A DNA stretch of 64,000 bases from an uncultured Clostridia bacterium (lineage in GTDB: Bacteria; Bacillota; Clostridia; Oscillospirales; UBA644). Made by a program: the position numbers and the translations under genes. This document shows positions 45,120 through 52,429 of this stretch, piece by piece. The stretch's first letter is position 1. Each line of letters starts with the position of its first letter. The notes below the pieces were generated by a model that did no database searches, was not told where the DNA came from, and saw nothing but the letters and a program-made list of their open reading frames with translations. The stretch lies in NCBI GenBank assembly GCA_948443805.1, contig CAOJUB010000007.1:1-64000 (forward strand), written 5' to 3'.

Positions 45120-46121
45120 ATGGCTTTATTTGAAAGTTATGAAAGAAGAATCGGAAAAATTACTCCGGTATTGGAGGAATACGGTTTTTCTAAAATAGAA
45201 GATACCCGTGATTTCTGCCTGGAAAAAGGAATCAATGTCGATGAGATTGTAAAAGGCGTTCAGCCGATCGCTTTTGAAAACGCTGTCTGGGCCTATACGC
45301 TTGGCTGTGCCATTGCGATAAAAAAAGGCTGCAAAACCGCAGCGGACGCTGCTGAGGCAATCGGTATCGGGTTGCAGGCATTTTGCGTTCCCGGTTCGGT
45401 TGCTGAAAACAGAAAAGTCGGTCTTGGCCACGGAAACCTTGCGGCTATGCTGCTTCGCGAAGAAACCGACTGTTTCTGCTTCCTTGCCGGACATGAATCG
45501 TTTGCCGCTGCCGAAGGGGCGATCGGTATTGCGAGAAAAGCGGACAGAGTTCGTACCAAACCGCTTCGTATTATCTTGAACGGCCTGGGCAAGGACGCCG
45601 CCTATATCATTTCGAGAATCAACGGCTTTACCTATGTGGAAACCGATTATGATTTTGCCACCGAGGAACTGAAAGTCGTCCGGGAAGTCAAATTCTCCGA
45701 CGGGGAAAGAGCGAAGGTAAAATGCTACGGCGCCAACGATGTTCTGGAAGGCGTTGCCATTATGAAACACGAAAAGGTGGACGTTTCGATCACCGGTAAC
45801 TCTACTAACCCCACCCGTTTCCAGCACCTGGTTGCCGGAACCTACAAGAAGTGGGCAATCGAAAACGGAAAGAAATATTTCTCCGTTGCTTCGGGCGGCG
45901 GTACCGGAAGAACCCTGCATCCCGATAATATGGCGGCGGGCCCGGCTTCTTACGGCCTGACCGACTCGATGGGAAGAATGCATGGCGACGCGCAGTTTGC
46001 AGGTTCTTCTTCCGTTCCCGCGCACGTTGAAATGATGGGTCTTATCGGCGCCGGCAACAATCCGATGGTTGGTATGACGGTGGCTTGTGCGGTTGCTGTA
46101 GAAGAAGCTGCCAAAGCGTAA
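45120..46121 (+). CDS. GGGtGRT protein, unknown function
   Basis: 333 residues named for the C-terminal motif SVASGGGTGRTLHPDN near 259. Other conserved-looking parts are LGHGNLAAMLLREETDCFCF near 101-120, AGHESFAAAEGAIGIARK near 122, ILNGLGKDAAYIISRINGF near 152 and VDVSITGNSTNPTRFQHL near 220. No transmembrane segment. The family is conserved in anaerobic Firmicutes beside the NifU-like gene, but as far as I know its reaction is uncharacterised. AAGGGAGGAAC gives a strong ribosome-binding site. Confidence 0.88.
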   Translation: MALFESYERRIGKITPVLEEYGFSKIEDTRDFCLEKGINVDEIVKGVQPIAFENAVWAYTLGCAIAIKKGCKTAADAAEAIGIGLQAFCVPGSVAENRKVGLGHGNLAAMLLREETDCFCFLAGHESFAAAEGAIGIARKADRVRTKPLRIILNGLGKDAAYIISRINGFTYVETDYDFATEELKVVREVKFSDGERAKVKCYGANDVLEGVAIMKHEKVDVSITGNSTNPTRFQHLVAGTYKKWAIENGKKYFSVASGGGTGRTLHPDNMAAGPASYGLTDSMGRMHGDAQFAGSSSVPAHVEMMGLIGAGNNPMVGMTVACAVAVEEAAKA

Positions 46122-46290
46122 GGAATATTGAAAATTCAGTAACGGTAAGGATTTGCAAAAGTCGTTTAGCGGGGTAAAAAGCAGGGAATGTATGTGGTTT
46201 ATACCTGATTTCCACACCGCTTCTACACTTTTTCAAAGGGCAAATGTTTTTCTCTTTGAATGAGATGCTTTTCCTTATATTGGAAATGAG

Positions 46291-46324
46291 AAAAAGAGCA
46301 GAAATGAATTTCTGCTCTTTTTTA
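46291..46324. terminator. Terminator after GGGtGRT gene (bidirectional)
   Basis: Stem aaaaagagcagaaa (46291-46304) pairs with tttctgctctttttt (46309-46323) around a TGAA loop. It also ends the convergent minus-strand gene. Confidence 0.9.
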
Positions 46325-47184
46325 TTTTAGGATATTTACTGTTGCATTGCATTGTATTTTTCCGTTTTCGATCCGGAAGGAAGAAACCTCCATATAGGCG
46401 GGCACCGACTGCGTCAGCTTTTCCCGGATGACGGATTCAATATAGGAATCGAAGCCCAAACCTTTGATAAATTCATCGGATTTTTCCATATTCAGAATGG
46501 AAAGGGTTTTTACTTTCGGTTCGGTCGGATTTTCCTGATCGATTCCAAAATCAGCTTTCAGATTCAGGGTGTCCGGTAAAAAAAGATAGAGCATTTCCGG
46601 AACATTTTCTCCGATCAGCGGTTTGATATCGGCGGTTGCGATCTGACCGGAAAAGGTGCAGACATCGTTCTGTATGGAAACATTCATGTTTTTCATCGGT
46701 GAAAATTCGTCTTTCGCTTGCAGGATCGCGTCGTTAATCTGCTGTTCGGTGATAGTGAGCGTCAGGGGAACTGCCGATACCTGGTCGATTGCGTTTTTCA
46801 GGGTGTCGATAAAGGGAATTTGCGTCACATCGACTTTTTTGCTGGAAATTCCGTATTCTCCTCCGATTAAGAGTCCGGCCACGAAGAAGACCGCTGTGAC
46901 GGGCATCATCAGCAGTATGGTTGCCAGTATGGCCGGGAAACGGCTCTTTTTTTTCGGCGGTTTGGTCTTGTCCGGTTTTAGCGGGTTGATCGGATATTCT
47001 TTGATGTCAGAATCCTGGATTTCCGGCACAACCACCGGTTCTGCCGGTGCAGAAGGAACGATTTCCGGTTGAGAAAGATCGTTTTCTGCTGTCTGTGTTT
47101 CGGCGGGAATCGGCGGATTTTTTCACCGGTGTCGGAGGGATTTTCGGGCGGTGCGCTTGGTCTGTCTTTTACTTCTTCTGTCAT
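46322..47184 (-). pseudogene. Single-TM protein gene with a one-base frameshift in an A6 run
   Basis: An ATG at 47184 with GGAG upstream begins MTEEVKDRPSAPPENPSDTG. At A6 (plus T6, 47118-47123) that frame turns into low-complexity nonsense ending within the next frame. Adding one A restores a continuous Pro/Glu-rich linker (NPPIPAETQTAEND) leading into the main frame: SRFPAILATILL TM at about residue 95, then an extracytoplasmic domain (TLTITEQQINDAILQAKDEF) to the end. As written, only a 237-residue product from GTG 47035 is possible. Sequencing error, pseudogene or slippage all remain open. No known family recognised. Confidence 0.7.
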
Positions 47185-47368
47185 TGGTTTCTCCGTTCTG
47201 CCGCCGGAGGGTGAAAAACTGCGGGCGGCGGTAAGTTTTTTTGTTCCATTCTATGAGACGGTTTGTCTCTTTTTCTTTTATTACATTTTATGCCTGTCCG
47301 GGAAAATTTATACATGGTTTTCTGGCTTCTGGTTTTGTGAAGAAATTGTTAAAAGACGGAGGGAGGCC

Positions 47369-47397
47369 TTGACAAGAGGAAGAGAAGCGTGTATACT
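47369..47397 (+). promoter_or_regulatory. Promoter of T-box/trpB transcript
   Basis: TTGACA (47369-47374), 17-bp spacer, TATACT (47392-47397). Transcription should begin about 47404, just before the T-box leader. Confidence 0.9.
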
Positions 47398-47404
47398 GTA
47401 GAAA

Positions 47405-47690
47405 AAGAATAAAAGAAACCGATGATTGAGAGTAGTAGCCGAAGAAGGTTGTGAAGAGAGAGCCGCAGATGGTGTGATTGCGGAGATAAACGTTTTGGTG
47501 AATGGACTCATGAGGGCGAACCGAGCCGGGTAAAAAGGACTCGTTTAGGGGAGACGGAAGCCGACCGTAACAGCGGCAGACGTATAGAGGTACGTCGCAG
47601 AGTGCATCCCGGAAGGGATGAATCAGGGTGGTATCGCAGGAGATAACAGGCTCTTGTCCCTATGGTTTTAGGGGCAAGAGTTTTTTATTT
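47405..47690 (+). ncRNA. T-box leader (tRNA-Trp sensing) upstream of trpB
   Basis: Contains gaagagagagccgc (Stem I, AG-rich conserved loop) near 47452, a candidate UGG tryptophan specifier in gaatggactc (47503-47505), gggcgaaccgag near 47514, and the T-box core agggtggtatcgcagg (47625-47640). The terminator stem ctcttgtccct (47651-47661) with aggggcaagag (47670-47680) precedes TTTTTTATTTT. Uncharged tRNA-Trp should bind and favour the antiterminator. The Trp specificity rests on the trpB context and the UGG; exact Stem I pairing was not computed. Confidence 0.93.
47651..47690 (+). terminator. T-box-controlled terminator
   Basis: 11-bp stem including G-U pairs, with T6ATTTT. Its 5' side competes with the agggtggtatcgcagg antiterminator element. 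Confidence 0.9.
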
Positions 47691-47737
47691 TAGAAAAAGA
47701 ACCCGGTAATCCGGGAAAATGAAAGGAAGGATTTGCA

Positions 47738-49105
47738 GTGAACAAGATCCCTTACAAAATTTATCTGGAAGAATCGGAAATGCCCCGGAAATGGTATAAT
47801 CTCCGTGCCGATATGAAAAATAAACCCGCGCCGCTTTTGAATCCGGCAACCATGCAGCCGATGACAAAAGCCGATCTTGCACCGGTTTTCTGTAATGATC
47901 TGATCGATCAGGAACTGGACGAAACAACGCCGTTTTTCGATATCCCGGAGGAAATTCTTGATTTTTACAAAATGTATCGTCCCTCGCCGGTTGTCCGGGC
48001 GTATTTTCTCGAAAAGGCATTGGGAACGCCGGCAAAAATTTATTATAAATTTGAAGGAAACAACACGTCCGGCAGCCATAAACTCAATTCGGCGATTGCG
48101 CAGGCTTATTATGCGAAAAAACAGGGGCTGAAAGGTGTTACCACTGAAACCGGTGCCGGACAATGGGGTACGGCGCTTTCGATGGCGTGTGCCTTTTTTG
48201 GGTTGGATTGCCGGGTTTATATGGTAAAAGTATCGTATGAACAGAAACCCTTCCGCCGTGAAGTGATGCGTACCTACGGCGCGTCTATCACGCCGTCTCC
48301 TTCCGATACCACGAAGGTCGGCCGTAAGATTCTGGAAGAATTTCCGGGAACAACGGGCAGCCTTGGCTGTGCGATTTCCGAAGCTGTTGAATCCGCCGTT
48401 TCCAGTGAAGGATACCGGTATGTTCTTGGTTCGGTTCTTTCTCAGGTTTTGCTACATCAGTCGGTGATCGGGCTGGAAGCGAAGGCGGCGCTTGACAAAT
48501 ATCAGATTGCGCCGGATATTATCATTGGCTGTGCCGGCGGCGGAAGCAATCTCGGCGGTCTGATCGCTCCGTTTATGGGGGAAAAGCTTCGCGGTGAGAA
48601 AGATTATCGATTTATTGCGGTAGAACCTGCGTCCTGCCCAAGTCTGACGCGGGGAAAATATGCATATGATTTTTGTGATACGGGGATGGTTTGTCCGCTT
48701 GCGAAAATGTATACGCTCGGCAGCAGTTTTATGCCGTCGGCGAATCATGCCGGAGGGCTGCGTTATCACGGCATGAGTTCGGTTCTTTCGCAGCTTTATG
48801 CCGATGGTTTGATGGAGGCGGTTTCGGTAGAGCAGACTTCGGTATTTGCCGCCGCACAGCTTTTTGCCCGGACCGAAGGCACGCTTCCCGCACCGGAAAG
48901 CAGCCATGCGATCCGCGCGGCGATTGACGAGGCGCTGAAGTGCAAAGAGACCGGCGAGGAAAAAACCATTTTGTTCGGCCTGACGGGCACGGGCTATTTT
49001 GACATGACAGCCTATCAGAAATTTAACGACGGTGAAATGAGCGATGTGATCCCCAGTGACGAGGATATTGCCAAGAGTTTGGCGAAACTTCCGAAAGTGG
49101 ATTGA
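47738..49105 (+). CDS. trpB: Tryptophan synthase beta chain, TrpB2-like
   Basis: 455 residues from GTG 47738 (GAAAGGAAGGA upstream). PLP enzyme joining indole and serine into tryptophan. The PLP Lys is in NNTSGSHKLNSAIAQAYY near 114, TETGAGQWGTALSMA near 137 binds substrate, and CAGGGSNLGGL near 267 holds the PLP phosphate. The long N-terminal region and about 455-residue length fit the stand-alone TrpB2 class rather than the TrpA-partnered TrpB1 (about 400). No trpA, trpC or trpE lies nearby, so it may salvage indole or another donor. T-box controlled. Confidence 0.92.
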   Translation: MNKIPYKIYLEESEMPRKWYNLRADMKNKPAPLLNPATMQPMTKADLAPVFCNDLIDQELDETTPFFDIPEEILDFYKMYRPSPVVRAYFLEKALGTPAKIYYKFEGNNTSGSHKLNSAIAQAYYAKKQGLKGVTTETGAGQWGTALSMACAFFGLDCRVYMVKVSYEQKPFRREVMRTYGASITPSPSDTTKVGRKILEEFPGTTGSLGCAISEAVESAVSSEGYRYVLGSVLSQVLLHQSVIGLEAKAALDKYQIAPDIIIGCAGGGSNLGGLIAPFMGEKLRGEKDYRFIAVEPASCPSLTRGKYAYDFCDTGMVCPLAKMYTLGSSFMPSANHAGGLRYHGMSSVLSQLYADGLMEAVSVEQTSVFAAAQLFARTEGTLPAPESSHAIRAAIDEALKCKETGEEKTILFGLTGTGYFDMTAYQKFNDGEMSDVIPSDEDIAKSLAKLPKVD

Positions 49106-49114
49106 TTGCATTGT

Positions 49115-49160
49115 AAGCCCCCTGCGGTTTCGGATTCCGAAACCGCAGGGGGCTTTATTT
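49115..49160. terminator. Terminator after trpB (bidirectional potential)
   Basis: Perfect 19-bp stem (49115-49133 with 49137-49155), three-base loop, then TTTATTTTGC. Confidence 0.95.
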
Positions 49161-49179
49161 TGCTTTCCCGGCGCAGAAC

Positions 49180-50016
49180 TTATAGCTGGAGCTCAGATTT
49201 CTTGACGGCATAAAGCGTGTCCATGCAGTGCTGGTGAGGAATTCCTCCGCTCCGGCAGTCGAAGATCGTTTCGCCGCAGGACGGAATCAGCCAGTCGGCA
49301 TAATAGGTGAAAAGTTCTCCGGAAATCCATTTGTACCGGAATTTTTTTTGATCGGAGGGATTTTTGATAAACGGTTTCCGGACAAATACATTGAAGGCAT
49401 GAAGCCCGCCGCAAGTAGTATGTTTCTGATAATTTTCAAGAATTTCTTTTCGGAGGTGCGGGGGAATATAATGCAGGGCACCGGAACAGAAAATAATGTC
49501 AAATTCATTGTCAAGTCTGAAATCCAGCATATCCGCCTGAAAGAAATGCACCTCTGTTTTTGCCTGATCGGCGAAGCGTTTTGCTTTTTCAAGCGCGATA
49601 GGAACGGCGTCAAAAGCGGTTACATGATATCCGTTTCTGGCAAAAAATACTGCGTTTTTTCCTTCGCCGCAGGCAATATCAAGCAGCCGGCGCGGTTTTG
49701 TCGGCGGGCAGAGTTTCATGATTTCATAACACATACCGGACGGCTGGAGCCCCCAATAATATCCCTCGGTTGTTTTATAACGTTCTTCATAATCGGTGAT
49801 TTTTCTCTGTTCGGCGGCGTATCCTAAAAGCGAATCGATATTGCAGTGCAGGGCGTTTGCCAGAAGCGGCAGTGTGGAAATATCCGGAAGCGAGTTTCCT
49901 GTTTCCCATTTTGAAACGGCCTGAAAAGAAACGTTTATCTGTTCGGCTAGCTGTTCCTGGGTGAGTCCGTGTTTTTTCCGCAGGATGTAAATATTGTTTC
50001 CGATAAGATGATTCAT
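49180..50016 (-). CDS. XRE helix-turn-helix fused to SAM-dependent methyltransferase
   Basis: 278 residues from the ATG at 50016 (AAAGGGGT about 10 nt upstream; the longer frame to 50226 lacks a site). An XRE domain covers about 3-58 (ILRKKHGLTQEQLAEQINVS, FQAVSKWE). From about 95 comes a class I methyltransferase: motif I RLLDIACGEGKNAVFFARNG near 115, AFDAVPIALEKAKRF, and FDIIFCSGALHYIPPHL near 177, resembling TehB/UbiE-type small-molecule methyltransferases. Such XRE-methyltransferase fusions may sense and modify a toxic metabolite; target unknown. Divergent from the repeat region. Confidence 0.85.
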   Translation of the reverse strand: MNHLIGNNIYILRKKHGLTQEQLAEQINVSFQAVSKWETGNSLPDISTLPLLANALHCNIDSLLGYAAEQRKITDYEERYKTTEGYYWGLQPSGMCYEIMKLCPPTKPRRLLDIACGEGKNAVFFARNGYHVTAFDAVPIALEKAKRFADQAKTEVHFFQADMLDFRLDNEFDIIFCSGALHYIPPHLRKEILENYQKHTTCGGLHAFNVFVRKPFIKNPSDQKKFRYKWISGELFTYYADWLIPSCGETIFDCRSGGIPHQHCMDTLYAVKKSELQL

Positions 50017-50139
50017 AGGAAAATACCCCTTTCTTTTTTCTTTTTTTATTTTATCATAACGGCCGGCAGATGGAAATAACTTATTTTTTGAAAGACAGCA
50101 GGATTTCAACTTCCGGTAGAGTCGGTTCGGCGGTTTTTG

Positions 50140-50168
50140 TTGACAGAAGGGTTTATCTGTGGTATAAT
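50140..50168 (+). promoter_or_regulatory. Consensus promoter of hairpin-chain transcript
   Basis: TTGACA (50140-50145), 17-bp spacer, TATAAT (50163-50168), a perfect consensus pair. The downstream sequence up to the NIF3-like start at 50762 is non-coding. Confidence 0.88.
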
Positions 50169-50176
50169 ATACGCAG

Positions 50177-50300
50177 AAAGCCTTGCATAGCAAGACTTTG
50201 TGGCTTTGCCACTCCGTGCGGAGCACGGCTGCGATATTGAATCACGTCGCAAAGAATGCCAATGCAAATACTATTTGCATGAAGCAAACATTTTTGCTTC
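50177..50300 (+). ncRNA. Chain of consecutive short hairpins (candidate structured RNA or leader)
   Basis: Five back-to-back hairpins: 50177-50199 (10-bp arms, one mismatch), 50200-50212 (gtggc-ttt-gccac), 50214-50228 (ccgtgc-gga-gcacgg), 50262-50280 (atgcaaat-act-atttgcat) and 50281-50300 (gaagcaaa-catt-tttgcttc). None has a strong T-run, so they need not terminate. They start 9 nt after a consensus -10, so they would open the transcript. No known RNA family recognised. Confidence 0.55.
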
Positions 50301-50302
50301 AT

Positions 50303-50562
50303 GGTATAATAAAGAACAGCAAGCTGTTCTTATGAAAAAAACGTTTCAACCATTCGGTTGAATATCCGTTCCGGATGCCCGCTTTTTTCCGGTGCGAAAT
50401 TCATGTGGTATAATAAAGAACAGCAAGCTGTTCTTATGAAAAAAACGTTTCAACCATTCGGTTGAATATCCGTTCCGGATGCCCGCTTTTTTCCGGTGCG
50501 AAATTCATGTGGTATAATAAAGAACAGCAAGTTTGTTCTAAAGAACAGTAAGCTGTTCTTTT
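50303..50562 (+). repeat. Two identical tandem 104-bp leader repeats plus a partial third
   Basis: Units 50303-50406 and 50407-50510 are identical by eye; a third (50511-50562) is truncated and rearranged after its first hairpin (agaacagcaagtttgttct, then agaacagtaagctgttct). Each unit has a TATAAT, hairpin 1 (aagaacag-caag-ctgttctt), hairpin 2 (ttcaacc-attc-ggttgaa) and a ccgga-to-ccgg block. Same family as 21009 and 42259. No spacers, so not CRISPR. From 50563 to 50761 there is only unstructured leader. Confidence 0.93.
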
Positions 50563-50761
50563 GATTGGGAATAAAACTGGGAAACTTGACAGTATGTAAA
50601 GATGAAAAACTTTACAGGTGCGCTGTGGGATAGGAAGAACAGAACGACCGGCGGATTTTTTGCAAACAATGCCTGAACAGGCAAAAATATTGAGGAAACG
50701 GCGGTTGATCCCGGATTGTTTTTTTAGTTGGCCGCCGTAAAAAAGGAGTCAGGAAAATAGA

Positions 50762-51544
50762 ATGAAAATCAAACAGCTGATTGACGAATTAAAATCGTAT
50801 TCTGCCGAGCCTCTTGACGATCGGTATACCTGCGATACCGTAAAGGTCGGCGATCCGGAAAAGGAATTGAGCAAGGTCGCCGTTTCGATGTTTGCCACGC
50901 CCGATGTGGTTCGGGAGGCCGTTGCCTGGGGCGCGGAATTGCTGATTGTGCATGAGCCGACATATTATAATCATATGGATACCGAGCTTCCGTATCCGCT
51001 TGCTCATGAAAAGAAAGCGTTTCTGGAGAAATCCGGTATTACCGTATTCCGGTTTCATGATTATGCGCACCGGATGGATCCGGATCTGATCTGCCGGGGA
51101 GAACTGCATTATATGGAGCTGAAGGGAGAATATCAAAAAGGAGAACACTTTGCTGTAAACCGTTTTATTCTTGAGGAAGAGATGACGGCAAAGGAACTGG
51201 CCTGCCACCTGGAGAAAAAACTGAATCTCCGGCATATCCGGATTGCCGGCTGCTCAGACCGAAAGGGCAGAAGCATTGCCTGCTGTTTCGGAACGCCGGG
51301 GCATGTGGCCGAGGAACTGGAAAAAAACGATTTTGTCCTGACCGGAGAAATCTGCGAATGGAACGAGGGCGAGCTTGCCAGGGATTATGCACAGTTCGGG
51401 TATAATAAAGCGATTCTTGTGATGGGGCATATCGGTTCGGAACGGGACGGCATGGCTCTTCTGCGGGAGATTCTTTGCAAAAAACATCCGGAACTGCAAA
51501 CCCGCTATTTCGAATGCGGGGAGTTATATACATATACGGATTGA
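50762..51544 (+). CDS. NIF3/DUF34-like dinuclear metal protein
   Basis: 260 residues. The NIF3 (YqfO-like) fold has a two-metal site. Ligand regions are LIVHEPTYYNHMD near 61 (first His), FRFHDYAHRMDPD near 96-107 and VMGHIGSERDGM near 221 (GHxxSE motif). Often mislabelled GTP cyclohydrolase 1 type 2; the true activity is unsettled. This copy is the shorter form, without the inserted PII-like domain, and AAAGGAG precedes the ATG. Its transcript probably begins about 590 nt upstream at 50175 and carries the hairpin chain and repeats. Confidence 0.85.
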   Translation: MKIKQLIDELKSYSAEPLDDRYTCDTVKVGDPEKELSKVAVSMFATPDVVREAVAWGAELLIVHEPTYYNHMDTELPYPLAHEKKAFLEKSGITVFRFHDYAHRMDPDLICRGELHYMELKGEYQKGEHFAVNRFILEEEMTAKELACHLEKKLNLRHIRIAGCSDRKGRSIACCFGTPGHVAEELEKNDFVLTGEICEWNEGELARDYAQFGYNKAILVMGHIGSERDGMALLREILCKKHPELQTRYFECGELYTYTD

Positions 51545-51577
51545 AGATTCAAAAAATCTGTTTTATAAAGAAACGGG

Positions 51578-51615
51578 GGCAGGACAGACCGTCTGGTTTG
51601 TCCTGCCTTTTTTTC
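51578..51615 (+). terminator. Terminator after NIF3-like gene
   Basis: 13-bp stem with one G-U (51578-51590 with 51595-51607), then TTTTTTTTC. Confidence 0.92.
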
Positions 51616-51682
51616 TGCTGTATAACCAATGGTGATAAACGGGATTTTGGAAGGCGGAATGGTATGTTGAAGCAATGCGGCT

Positions 51683-52192
51683 TTATCTCTTTTTTCTCGT
51701 TAGGATAACCCCAACGGCTGCTCCCGTAAAGAGAACCGGCGCCGCCCTGACAAACAGCCATTCAAAGGCGTGAAAAACCACTCCGAAAACGGCTGTTTCC
51801 GGGTCGTTGTAGTCCCAGTTGGCGTAAGGGCTGTTTAATACGATGATAACCGAAAAAATGGTTATTATCATTATACAGAATAAAATCAATAGCCAATGCC
51901 ATATTTTTCTTCTTGTCTCCGTTCTTTGTGCCAGCTGGAGATTAATGATTTCCAGCTTTTCGGAAATTGCTTTTAAATCGTCTGCTTTTGCTTCGCTAAC
52001 CGTTTCTCCAAGTAAAACGCTTACCGGCGTTTCTAATGCTTCCGACAGGGAGATGAGCAGATCGGAATCGGGTACCGACAACCCCTGTTCCCATTTGGAG
52101 ACGGTTTGCCGTACGACATTCAGCTTGACGGCCAGTTCTTCCTGCGACAGGCCTTTTGATTTTCGGATTGCCTTTATGTTTTCGTTTAACAT
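51683..52192 (-). CDS. XRE-family regulator with membrane C-terminus
   Basis: 169 residues. XRE domain at about 4-60 (IRKSKGLSQEELAVKLNVVR, QTVSKWEQGLSVPDSD). A linker helix (DDLKAISEKLEIINLQLAQR) follows, then two hydrophobic segments at about 98-117 and 143-163 and a basic KKR end. Membrane-anchored XRE proteins of this layout are common and mostly uncharacterised in Firmicutes. Its own promoter and a palindrome lie upstream. The related 19049 gene is shorter. Confidence 0.85.
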   Translation of the reverse strand: MLNENIKAIRKSKGLSQEELAVKLNVVRQTVSKWEQGLSVPDSDLLISLSEALETPVSVLLGETVSEAKADDLKAISEKLEIINLQLAQRTETRRKIWHWLLILFCIMIITIFSVIIVLNSPYANWDYNDPETAVFGVVFHAFEWLFVRAAPVLFTGAAVGVILTRKKR

Positions 52193-52227
52193 TCGGGATA
52201 ACCTCTTTTCTTTTTGTTGTTATCACC

Positions 52228-52274
52228 ATTATAAGAAAAAATGTCCGTTGCCGCAAGCAACGTATGTTAACATA
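52228..52274 (-). promoter_or_regulatory. Promoter and 12-bp palindrome upstream of XRE gene
   Basis: Minus strand TTGCGG (52256-52251), 17-bp spacer, TATAAT (52233-52228). The perfect palindrome TATGTTAACATA (52263-52274) lies 6 bp upstream of the -35, a plausible operator for the XRE protein itself. Confidence 0.55.
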
Positions 52275-52360
52275 TGGGGCGAATCGATAACATCGGCCGC
52301 CGCGAAAGAGAACAAAAGCCTGTGAAAGCCTACTTTCAAATTGTATTTTTCAGTGATAAA

Positions 52361-52402
52361 AGACGCCCCGCTGAAAATCAATGAATTTCCAACGGGGGTG
52401 TT
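52361..52402 (-). terminator. Possible terminator of the 703-residue protein gene
   Basis: Imperfect GC-rich stem (52393-52401 with 52363-52370) with a long loop and TCTTTTATC on the minus side, 28 bp past the gene end. Weak. Confidence 0.4.
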
Positions 52403-52429
52403 TTCTGTTCCCCCAGAGAGGGGTATTTT

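Noticed and set aside
50303-50562. CRISPR array
   Set aside because: Direct repeats are 104 bp, contiguous with no spacers, contain promoter-like boxes, and no cas genes are present.
50762-51544. GTP cyclohydrolase I type 2
   Set aside because: That label for NIF3 proteins is weakly supported; the sequence only shows the dinuclear metal-site motifs.
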